This document shows positions 10,308-20,377 of a DNA stretch of 64,000 nt, piece by piece. The first letter of the stretch is position 1; each line of letters starts with the position of its first letter. The DNA comes from Zingiber officinale (Eukaryota > Streptophyta > Magnoliopsida > Zingiberales > Zingiberaceae): positions 22,811,558 to 22,875,557 of the forward strand of contig NC_055990.1 in NCBI RefSeq assembly GCF_018446385.1, read 5' to 3'. The notes beneath the pieces are model-generated. The model did not search any database, was not told the origin of the DNA, and saw only the letters and a program-made list of their open reading frames with translations. The position numbers and the translations under genes were made by a program.

Positions 10308-10740
10308 TCAACTACTTACAGGGCTTCACTCCCCATCACACTCCGATATTCTAATGTCGATCGGTCATCCCAGGAGCCCAGCTCCCCACTCGGATGTCAT
10401 CCGGGCCCAACTCCTTACTCAACTACTTACGAGGCTCTGTTCCTTGTCACACTCTGATCGGCTAATGCCGATCAGACATCCTGGTGCCCAGCTCTCTACT
10501 TAACTATTTACGGGGCTCTATGCCCCATAACACTCAGATTGGCTAGAGTTGATCGAACATCTCAAGGGCCCAACTCCCCACTTGGATGTCATTAGAGCCT
10601 AACTCCCCACTCAACTACTTACAAGGCTCTGCTCCCCATTATACTCCAATCGTCTAATGTCAATCGGACATCTCGAGGGTCCAGTTCTCCACTCGAATGC
10701 CATCGGGTCCAGCTCCCCACTTAGCTACTTACGGGATCCT
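10308..10740. repeat. ~110-bp tandem repeats, right part
   Basis: About four more units of the array at 5815-6105. The first unit repeats the target TCAAC and continues with TACTTAC exactly where the left half stops, so the array was continuous before the family 4 LTR inserted. Confidence 0.85.
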
Positions 10741-11640
10741 TGTCCTCGGCCTATCTCTCTATTAGTGGGATAGACGACAAGTGGCCTATTAGGCTTTCTA
10801 GCCCATGAACACACTTAGTCATTAATATTTCACATGAATTTGTCAGAAAGTCAGAGAGACTATATCTTTGCATGGATAAAGGATATTCCTCTCATACCTA
10901 CTAATACGGTGATAAAGAGGGGTCCCACCAAAGATAGGTCAAAGTAAGGAAGATAGGCTGATGTGGAAGTCAAAGTTAAGGAAAGAGTCAAAGTCGACTA
11001 AGCGGGCCAGTTACGGCCGAGCGAACGGCATGCCCGTGTGGACGAGCAAGGCCAAATGGATAACTCGAGGTTAAGAGACAAACATGCAGTGCATCCCCCG
11101 ACTGACCGCCCTATCGAGCGGGAGGCGTGTCCGTCCTGATGAGAGGTAGCCCTTTGACAATGGAAAAGCTACGTGAAGGGAGATTGCTCGGTGCAGTACA
11201 GCCGAGCGGGTGTGTTTCGACCGAGTGGCTACCGGTCGACCTACAGCGGGGCCCACTTGTAAATCTCCTCGTACTCTTTTAGATGTTTGTGCCATTGATA
11301 ACAGAGCATGTTCCGCAGACAAATCGTATAATAAAAGTTTCTAGACTGTTACACCAGAGATATGCATGCTCGTTTAAGGAAAGGTATCAGAGACACTTTT
11401 TGACTTATCTTTTCATAGGATAATTGAGAAAACGTGTGCACGCTTTGACATGCGTGCGCAAACACTGTATTAGCACTATAAAAGGGATTCCCATCTACAA
11501 GAAGAGGTATGCGCAACTTATTATTCTACACGTTTTAGCTACAGTTTTTCACTATTCTCTTATTCACCGGAAATTGACTTGAGCATCGGAGGGTCAACGC
11601 CAGGAACCCCTTCCCGGTCTGACACTAACGATTTTGTGCT
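10741..11640 (+). mobile_element. Gypsy-like LTR remnant with TATA box
   Basis: The segment has GCCGAGCGG/GACCGAGTGG-type phrases and a TATA box (TATAAAAG, 11477-11484). A downstream stretch reads TTGACTTGAGCATCGGAGGG, then a GC-rich passage ending in GGTCTGACACTAACG. This resembles the R-U5 end of plant Ty3/gypsy LTRs. The boundaries are not clear and no target duplication was found. Family assignment is from general resemblance. Confidence 0.5.
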
Positions 11641-11799
11641 GCAGAATTACGTGAAGTCTTCACTTCGTCAAACTTCCAGTCACATCCCCAACTTGTCATC
11701 TTCTCCATTTTCATACAAGAACAACTACGATGAGACTGTTGGTATACTGGAAGCATACCGATTAGACACGCTGTCTAGCAATAATATGATGCCCTATTA
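11641..11799 (+). pseudogene. Exon-like coding island of unknown origin
   Basis: A possible splice acceptor (TTTTGTGCTGCAG) is followed by an open stretch of about 53 codons. It reads NYVKSSLRQTSSHIPNLSSS and ends NNMMPY with a TAA stop. The composition (Ser-, Asn-rich, balanced codons) looks more like plant coding sequence than the flanking LTR remnants. I do not recognise the protein. It could be a gene fragment captured by the surrounding element, the last exon of a lost gene, or chance. Confidence 0.3.
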
Positions 11800-11809
11800 A
11801 TGCGAGGAT

Positions 11810-12070
11810 TATAGACAGGGCCTGCCTTGGAGGAGGGCGGCACTGGGCGATGGCCCTGGGCCCATAATTTGAGAGGGCCAAAATTTTTTTTTTATTAGTA
11901 TTATGTATTATAAGCATGTAATTGAGACCTTGAATAGTTGGACCTAAATTCATATTTCAAAATCTTTTGATATTGTCTTTTACTTTTATCTTTTTAGGCA
12001 TGTAATTGGGGCCTTGAATAGTTGAGGCCCAAATTTATTTTAGATTTTTTTTTTCCGCCCTGGGCCTCCT
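11810..12070. repeat. Decayed repeat with GGGCC-rich ends
   Basis: GC-rich ends (GGGCCTGCC... and CCGCCCTGGGCCTCC) enclose an AT-rich core. The phrase GCATGTAATTG then CCTTGAATAGTTG occurs twice (about 11913 and 11999). It looks like a small non-autonomous element; the class was not determined. Confidence 0.45.
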
Positions 12071-12420
12071 ATGTAGAAGGACCGGAGTTTATAGATGCTT
12101 TATAAAAGGAGTCCCTCTCCGCTAGGGCATGTACACTAATGATGAATTCACTTTTCATTTCACTGTTCTTCTTCCCTCCAGTATATTAACTTGATTGTTA
12201 GAGTAGACGCGTCAAGGATCCCTTTACCTGCTTCCTAACGATCTTTCTACTTGTGGTTGCGAGCATTCCAAGCTCAAAGTCTTTTTCTCATTAATCATCA
12301 AACCAGTTCACCTCTCATCGCTTCCCGAGGTAACGATCACGTTACAAGAAGAAAATCTCTTCAACAATTTCAAAAGCATCATCAACCTCCGTATCCCTCG
12401 TCATCATCGCTCTAGATGAG
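12071..12420 (+). mobile_element. Second gypsy-like LTR remnant
   Basis: A TATA box (TATAAAAG, 12101-12108) is followed by TTAACTTGATTGTTAGAGT and GACGCGTCAAGGATCCC. The arrangement parallels the remnant ending at 11640. Boundaries are unclear. Confidence 0.4.
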
Positions 12421-13033
12421 GCAGCAGATTAAATGAGACGGCAGATTCCCGCCGGATGATAAACTATTCTTGTTTTTTTTAAAAAAAAATACTATTCCCT
12501 AAATTTTCTATTCAGTTAATCAAATACACTCATTACTTGGTTTAATTAAGTAGGACATTAGGTAAATTCAACCCAACTTACAAACCCGCAACTTCCACAC
12601 TATTCAATTTATATGAATTTCTTTTTCTGTTCCACCTTTAAAACAGGTAATTAACTAATATTATCAAAACTGTTACAAAAGGGAGAAAACAAGAAAAGAA
12701 AAAATTAAGACATTTGATACATGCTACTCTCAAGTAAATGATTTACAAACTCTAAATTGGTATGCTCGTTACAATCTTCAGTGAATTGCTGCTTGAAGCT
12801 CCTGTATTCACATTTACTTGGGAGAACCCTCATGGTTCCTTCAAGGTAGGTTCCAGGCAGCCACAGAGTAAAGCTAAAGAGAGTAGAGCAACCTTTCCTT
12901 GCCGATCGATCGATCGATCGATCTAGCGCCGCCGAGGTAATGTACAAGTGTGCCATGCTGAGAGGTATCAGTCAGACACTGATGTTTGCTTGCAATGTCT
13001 GATGGTGGTGCCTCATTCATTCTATGAGTGTGC
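12421..13033. other. 3' flank of the PIP5K gene
   Basis: AT-rich DNA with no other gene seen. It should contain the 3' untranslated region of the minus-strand kinase gene. A perfect (GATC)n run of five units lies at about 12903-12922. Confidence 0.6.
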
Positions 13034-15968
13034 CTAAGTATTGTCCTCTTGGAAAGCTCTGTATACAAAATCTCGAAAACGCCTCGAGTATTGCTTTGGA
13101 TCGACAGCGGATATGGAGGATGGATCATGCTGAATGGACTTGTACGCGTGCTCGAGCTTTTTACTGATATCGTAGTCTTGTAGTATGTCGATAATGCCGA
13201 AGATCAAGACTACGTCGAAGAATTCCCCTGTGGGTTCTCCGATCAGTTGGGGCTCGCCGTCGGTCCTCCTGGCAGTTAATTCAGCCTTCGCAGACATGTT
13301 CAGGCCTAGCCGAACGTTTCTCGACCTACGACATTGACAGCAAGAGATGAACAATGGTGACACTTGAGCTACTCATCATTCAACAATGTGATTGGCAGTA
13401 CAGACATGGTTTTATTACCTATTGGAATCAGAAAGGAATTGATCCTTTTCTAGTTTTGAAAGCTGAATTGTTGCTTCTCTTTTGTTATCACCACCTTTCA
13501 ACGAAACAAAGTCTAATCAGAGAACAGAGAGTGATAGTTTGATGTCGTTGTGAAATTAGATTGAACCTTCAGATGAAGAGGTCTCTCTCGAGTATCGAAA
13601 ATGGACACCGACCAGGAGACTGTAATCCATGATCCTTTCTTGCTCAAGAAATTCACAATCCCTGTCAATTTGCCTATAGAAAAGATGTAAATGATCTCTT
13701 ATCTTCATACACAAGAAGGTACTATAAAGTTGATGATACCTTTGGAACTCTTGAAACCAAGATCGGTGTAGTCGGAAAATGAAGTTAAGATCGAGATCTT
13801 TTAAGGTGGTGTTTTCGTTGATCTCCGACTCCGGCTTACTGGTCATGCGGCCATGGGAAGATCCTTTGAGGTCGAAGCGCCTATGAATGGCAAACTCGGA
13901 GCAAAACAAGTTCTCCATGATAACGAAACGGACCTAGATGGCCATTACAGAAGGAACAATAGGCCTTAATTACATGCCATGAAACATAAAATCTTTGTAA
14001 TGGGGAAGTTGTGGAAGCTGCTGACCTTCTTCTGTGCAGCCCCAGTTAACTTCACACAGTGAAGGCCAAAAAACTTGGTCACCAAACTCTTCTCGAATTT
14101 CCTCACGTAGCTGTAGTACGCCGGGAGCATTCTCAAAAGGACCTAGAGCAACAATTGTTTGGTAGAAGGCTCGATCAGGAAAAAGAAGAAGAAGAAGAGA
14201 AGATGATGAGTTCTCTCACTTTTACTTCAGATTTCTTCATTGTCTTGATCATGTATTTGTCATCGTTAGTCAAGTAGAAGAAACTTCCACTCTTCCCAGG
14301 AGATGAGAGTTCTCTGAGTGCATCGTTTCCGCAGAGAGACAACATATAATCAGCTGGATCTACTTTGAACAGCCTGCAAAGTGTCCTGGACATTCAATTT
14401 AAGCAATAATGGATCAACAAATCTGAAGTAGGGATGAGTAAAAGGTCCAAAAGATGTATGTATACAATAGAATTCTTGCAGTAACCTGAACACCAAAGGG
14501 CAGTAGTCTTTCCACTTGAATTCACAAGATTGATGTGGAGGTGTGTGCTTTGATCCTTCAGATGGAAACTTGGTCCACACTTTCTCTTTCGGATCGAAGG
14601 CCGACGATTTCAGCTCGGCTTGAGTGTGGCCTTGTTTGCCTACTGCATGTCTGTAACATCGACACTTGGTTGATGATCATCAATCAAATGAAGGATAGAA
14701 ACACAGAGCAAGCATTAGCAAGACACAAGGTTTTACCTGATGCCGAGTTGGAGATTGAGCATGAGCTCGTAGTTCTTGTGGCCTTTGGTGATGGTCTCTC
14801 CTTGCTTCTTCGGCGGCCTCGGCGGCGCCCACGACCTGCGCGGCGGCCGGGAAGCTAGTTTGGCCTCTGTCTCATGCAGCCGGGAGCTGGCAATGTCATC
14901 CTTCGCGACGTCCAACGGGATCTCCCCGATGACGGTATGGGTCCTCCCGTTGGACCTTCTGGGCGCCCCGCCGTGGCCGCTGATGTCCACTGACGCCCGC
15001 CTTTGCGGGCGGTCCGACGACGACGACGACGGCCGCCACATCTCGACGTCCGACCAGTTGAGGACCTTCTGTGAGGGGAGCACGGACACGCTCTCCCCCG
15101 GAGCGATCTTGCACTCGCGGAGGTCGGCCGAGAAGGCTTCCTGTGGGTCCCGGGCGGTGGGGGTGGTCGCCGTCGACGATGGGTGGTACACGCCCTGCTG
15201 GATTCCGGCGTCGTCCTTGGTCCATACTCCGACGTAGAGGCTGCCATCTGGCCACCAGTAGCTGCCGTTGCCCTTGGGACACCCGTCTTCCCACCCGCCG
15301 TCGTACCGGCTGCCATTGGCGGAGATGAGGGTACCGCGGTTGTGGATGAGGCCGGCCACCCACTGCCCTACGTACTCCGCCCCGCTGCTCCACACGTACC
15401 GGCCGTGGCCGTCCTGGAGGCCGGAGCGCCACTCGCCGTCGTAGTAGTCCCCGTTGGAATAGGATTTCTTGCCGTGTCCGTGCTTGAGGTTCATGGACCA
15501 GTTGCCCCAGTAGGTGTCGCTGCTGGCGCCGGTGAAGATGCCGAAGCCGTCCATGAATCCGGCCTTGAACTCCCCCTCGTAGGTCGACCCCGACGGCCAG
15601 GAGAACTTCCCGCGGCCGGTGATTTTCCCGCGCCGCCACTCGCCCTCGTACATACACCCGTCGGTCCAGAGGAGCTTGCCAGCGCCGTGGGGGACGCCGC
15701 CGGACCACTGGCCGGAGTAGTAGTCGCCGCTGGGGAGGACGAGCTCGGCTCGGTAGAGCTCCTCCTCCTCCGTCTCCGTCGACGCCGCAATCGAGGAGTC
15801 ATCACCCCAGCCGCGGGAGGAGGTGGATGCAGAGTCGTCGTCTGCGGACATGGGGGACACCTGGCAGACCCGGCGCCGGCTGCCGGCCTGGTACACCTGC
15901 TGCGCTTTGCGGACCGCTGACTCCCACGACTTGGCGATGTTCTGCTGCCGCCGGTGCTCTTTGTACAT
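13034..15968 (-). CDS. PIP5K: Phosphatidylinositol 4-phosphate 5-kinase with MORN repeats
   Basis: The enzyme phosphorylates PtdIns4P at the 5-OH to make PtdIns(4,5)P2 at the plasma membrane, feeding trafficking and signalling. Seven exons, all GT-AG: 15968-14737, 14650-14486, 14385-14220, 14142-14026, 13933-13740, 13673-13567, 13368-13034. Together they give 2,316 nt and 771 aa, the usual plant length. Residues about 84-260 hold seven to eight MORN repeats (YxGxW...G.G). The kinase domain follows from about 415: [11 protein letters not shown] loop, MIKTMKKSE lysine, [21 protein letters not shown] (Asp641), [11 protein letters not shown] (Asp721) and the specificity loop KKLEHAYKS (Glu733), where type II kinases have Ala. 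This matches plant subfamily B. Exon 1 is very GC-rich. The exon 6/7 junction is the least certain: the join giving SSSEAQVSPLF keeps frame, and a nearer AG does not. Confidence 0.93.
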
Positions 15969-18900
15969 TCTACTCCTCTGCCGTCGCCGTCTCTCCCCCT
16001 CCCTTCTACTCCTTCCCCGTCGCGACGACCGCCATTGCCGGAATCACTTACAGAAATTATGCAAACGAGTTTTCCACAAATTTACGTAGAAAAAAAATAA
16101 AGAAACATTGCGATAAAAGACCAAGAATGCCAAAATTGGGATGTCTGTTATCACAACCAAAAAACTCTTTTCGCTTCATTATTGTTCTTGATTAGCCATT
16201 CTTCTAATTTGAGCCATCCAATCCGCCCTAACAAATGGAAGGCGAGCCTAATTGTCGCCCCGAACAAATCTCGTTTTCTTTTTCGGGCACACAAACAAAG
16301 TTCGGTAAATTGCCAAATCCCTAGCATCAAATTCAACTTTCTCTTCGATCGTCTCAAAAAAAAAAAATTGTTAAAAAATAAAAAAAATAGAATCGTACCT
16401 AATTTAATAAAAAATATTATAGATTCTAATTTAATTAAGTTAAATTTAAGATAAATTATATCAACTTTTTTTTTATTTTATTTTTCTGATGTCAGGGACT
16501 CAGGAGAAAATTAGTCGAGTTGACTGTTAAAGTGTTTAGGATTATTTATCCACATAAATATCACCAAAAAAACAAAGACAAAATTACAATATTGTGGCGA
16601 ATGGCGATACTGTCGTGCACCCATTTCTCAAGTCTCGTCACAATCTTCACAATCTTTTGACTATTTCACGTACCAGTTCGGCGTCCGTAACAAGAACGAA
16701 GTTGGTCAACGGAATCTATTAATGGATTAATTTGGGGACACGTGCGTGTTTCTTTCGCCGTGTTGCTTTGGGTCGACCATGTCAGCTTGCTTTTTTTGCG
16801 GCTGCTAGATTTTGTGGCGCCATCTCGCCGACACGTCACTCATATTCAATTAAATGGCAGGGACCCAAAGTGAGAGTCTCTCTTTCCCTCTACTTGTTTA
16901 CTTGGGAGGTTAAAAATAAAAACTACAGATCTCAATTTACCTTTTTTTTTAAAGTATAAATTATATTCATTTCTCTTATTTACGAGTTATTTTTCCAGAG
17001 TCCATTCATTTAGAGGTAATAGCTCAAGGTAAACAGTGTGCATGACTTGCTTATCTAGAGTAGAATTCAAATCAAGGATACCATCGACAAATTAAATAAA
17101 AACAGAATTTTTCTGTACTACTATTATTATTTATTCTTTTATTCTTCTTGCAACTCTCACAATTTTATTTTTCTCCGTATCCCATTTTTCACGAGTTCTC
17201 CATCAAGCCACAGTCCACAGCCCGCTTTACTGCGGATACAAAGATGAATAGTTTGGCCCACTATGCGATCGGCTACCATCGACCAAATAATATCGATATC
17301 AATTCTCAAGTAGTCAAGTGAAGAACGGCTTCTTCCATGATTTCCTATTTGCATTATATTAATCACCTACAAGGAGAAAAAGATGTAAAGATTTGACCTC
17401 CGATTTAAAAACTACAAAATCTCAACATTATTTAATTTCCCAACTCACCTCTTCCCACCATTTTAATTAATATATTTCTTAGAGAAAAAAATAATATTAT
17501 TAGCCTTAAATCTATCATTTGACTACAACTTAATTATCTCCTTAGGATAGGGGCAAAGGCTCCCTATGCACCGTTACATTAATAATTAATAGTCAATATC
17601 CAATATAATTTTTTAAAAGGTTTGTAAAATTGAAAAAACTCAAAAAAAAAAAAATGAATTTAGTCCAAGAACAAGTTTGATTTTTCAAAATTATTTTTTT
17701 GCTCTTGGAGATGAAGCTAATAATCATTGAAAAAAAATAATATTACATGTTTAACTTTTTAAATAATTTTAAAAAATTCATAAATGGTCAAAGTTGCATA
17801 TTTTTTTTTAAAAATAAATATATTTGATATGTTAAAAAAATACAAATGACTATAATTAAATTAAAATTCATGTTAATTAAATATTAAATAAAGATTATAA
17901 ATTAAATTAAATTAGAAATAATAAATTTATTAATTATAAATTATCAATGAATTAAATTAAAGATCATAATTAATTAAAATATTAAGTAAAAATTATATAA
18001 AAATATTAAATGAAAAAATAATACATAAAGCTATGTGATTTAGAATCGAAGTGAGATTTTTCAATTGGGGAAAGAATAGTAATTTTTTTAAATTTTTTAT
18101 ATGATATTAGTATGACGTATTAGAAACTATAATAAAAAAAATTATAAAGAAATTTAACTATTAAAGATGCTCCTTAGCGTAAGGATAAATTGACGAAACT
18201 CTAAAAACAAATAAATCACCATTTTTACCGTTAGACAGGGGCAAAGGCCATTAGACCAGAGTCGCCATCAAAATTATGCTAGCGTAATTGATTTGAAATG
18301 AATATTCCAAAACCGACACAGCATTGCCACCCATGATCATTCTTTCACGCATGTGACTTATTTTGTCCATAGTTTCAGGTGCCTTCGCCAACCATACAGC
18401 TGGTACACCGCGGAGTACACCTTGATGAAACTGCTTGCCAGAATCCTCCTCCTTCCCTTATCCGACGTCATCCCAGACGTCTAGCTTTCTAGTCAACTCA
18501 TAATAGTATATAGGTAGAGCGGTTGTCATTTTTGTCTAATTCTTTATCGGCTTAGCGTTCTCAATTTGAGTTCCTGAGTATTTTATGGCAAAATTTCGTC
18601 AACACCCTCATTGCTTTTTATAAACTTTTTAATTTCTCTCTCTTCTAGATTCTAGAATCGGAATCGACCAGCCCTCGTGTTATAGAATATTTAAATTATC
18701 ATTCAGACATTCACGATTTAAATCATGAAATTATAAAAATTTTTCTTTCAAATGTGATACATAATTAAAAGATGTTGAGCTTCTGAGTTACTCATTGCGA
18801 GCGCTTTCTGATTTACCTTGATGGTCGATGAAAAATTTTCATGAAACTAAACTGATAACCACAGACTCGATATTACTTAACCTAATTAATCATTTTTCTT

Positions 18901-19600
18901 ATAATTGAAACCGACCAAAGGTGCATTCAAAATTTAAAACATACAATAATTATTATGATATAATTTTTAAAAATTAACATCATAATTTAATTATATTAGT
19001 TTTTTTTTTGATGATTTGAATACTAGAGACTCGAATTATATTTTAACTGAATTTTTTAATATTATTTTAACACTTTTGGGTAGATCGAAATAAATAATGA
19101 ACTTAAAAATTAGTTCAATCACATTTATTTATGTCCATTAATGAGTTTTAAATAAAAAATGACTTATGAGCATAAATAAATATGATCGAATTCATTTCAA
19201 GTTATGTGACTTTCTGGGATGGCAAAGAGTTTATTAAAATGTTATTATAAAAATTAGTTAGAATAAGATCCTATTCTCCCCAAAAATCAGGTCCACGTCG
19301 TAATACAAACTAGCACGAGTGCTAATGCAATTAAGTTTAAAAATCAGAGCACCATAATAATTATGTATACATGTAAAAAAAAAATTTAGGAGTGCAGAGA
19401 GTAAGAGAAATAATCCTATTTGATAAAGGAATAAAATGAAAAAAATACGCATTTTCAAATTTTGAGGCATTTTTTTGGATAAATCTAAATGTTAGGTGCG
19501 TTGTTTAGGCAATTCCCGTTTTAAAATTATTACCAAATGCGGTGTATTTTTGTAAGGGCCGAACCGAAAAGTCGGTCCAGCGCAGCGTGCAAAAAGGAAT
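15969..19600. other. Intergenic DNA between two divergent genes
   Basis: No convincing gene. The first few hundred bases should hold the PIP5K 5' leader and promoter; poly-A and AT-rich tracts begin near 16350. The stretch 17450-18200 is extremely AT-rich. Short open frames match nothing recognisable. A small imperfect inverted repeat lies at 19114-19190. Confidence 0.6.
19114..19190. repeat. Small imperfect inverted repeat
   Basis: TTCAATCACATTTATTTATG (19114-19133) pairs with the reverse complement of 19171-19190 at 18 of 20 positions around a 37-bp loop. It could be a fragment of a MITE. Confidence 0.5.
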
Positions 19601-20095
19601 TTTTAATAATACACTTGTAATTTATGTAAGGGAGTCGGATTCGGGTCGCATCAGGGAGGTGGCACGGCCAGCGTGACGATCTCCTTCGCTGCATCTCTCC
19701 CTCCCTCTCTCCTTGGCAGTGGGGCGATTCGAGGGGGCGGTTCGAGGTCAACCAGAGCAAAGGGTTTTGTATTTTTGCCTGCGCAGCCACAAGTCTTTAT
19801 TGGACGCCCCGATTCCTTCCCCGGCCCCGAGCCCATCCCCTGTCGTTTCCTCCTCCATTCGCCACCTCCGCGGAGAGAGACGTGAGGGGGAGCCTTTTTT
19901 CCTCTTCTCCGACCTCTCTCTCGCTATCCTCTCCCCTTCCACACACTCGCTCCTCCATCCTCATCTTATTGCCTCCACACGATCCCTCCCTCCCTTGTCT
20001 CCCCCTCCTTCCCCTCTCTCTCTCTCTTCGCCTCGCACCCGGCGAGTGGTTTAGTCGGCGGTGAGTGGAGGGTTTGCGAGATTTCTCGATCGCGA
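19601..20095 (+). promoter_or_regulatory. Upstream region and CT-rich leader of Fd-GOGAT
   Basis: From about 19690 the composition switches from AT-rich to pyrimidine-rich, with CTCTCTCT runs at 19910-20035. Such tracts are common in plant 5' leaders. The transcription start cannot be fixed from sequence. Open frames here (19713-20054 and others) follow the CT bias and may be upstream ORFs if transcribed, but nothing supports them as proteins. Confidence 0.5.
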
Positions 20096-20377
20096 ATGGC
20101 GATTCCCGCCGGTCACTTGGCCGCGCCGTCCGAGATCCTCCTCCGTTCCTCGCACTCGAATCCGCTCTTTCTCTCCTCCACCCGGAACTTGGTCTTCCGC
20201 GGTGACTCGGCTCATCTCGGGCAGCGCCAGCGGCGCCGCCGGGCCGCGGCCCTCCGATCGGGGGCCGGTGGCAGGGGGTGGTCGTCTTCGTGCGCGGTTA
20301 GGGCGGTGCTCGAGCGCCAAGGAGCTGCGCTCGCGGCGTCGGAGGTGAAGCGTAGCCGGTCGGATGATCGGCCTAAG
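20096..20377 (+). other. GLU1: Fd-GOGAT exon 1: plastid transit peptide
   Basis: Ninety-four residues from [19 protein letters not shown], rich in Ser, Arg and Ala with few acidic residues early on, as in stroma-targeting peptides. The exon is strongly GC-rich, unlike all later exons. Maturation is expected just before Cys108 in exon 2, so the presequence is about 107 residues. Confidence 0.85.

Noticed and set aside
13354..13555. PIP5K ending at the TAA right after exon 6
   Set aside because: Would remove the conserved [11 protein letters not shown] and KKLEHAYKS blocks, which are intact in a downstream exon that joins in frame.
14776..15920. Long open frames on the plus strand and in other minus-strand frames (up to 270 codons)
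   Set aside because: Shadows of the GC-rich MORN exon of PIP5K; the chosen frame has clear MORN repeats and splices in frame to the kinase exons.
17450..18250. Possible MITE between two CTCCTTAG / GGGGCAAAGGC phrases
   Set aside because: Phrases recur near 17,550 and 18,170-18,250, but no inverted ends or target duplication could be defined in the AT-rich DNA between them.
19713..20054. 113-codon frame upstream of Fd-GOGAT
   Set aside because: Low-complexity Ser/Pro/Leu product of a CT-rich leader. An upstream ORF is possible but unsupported.
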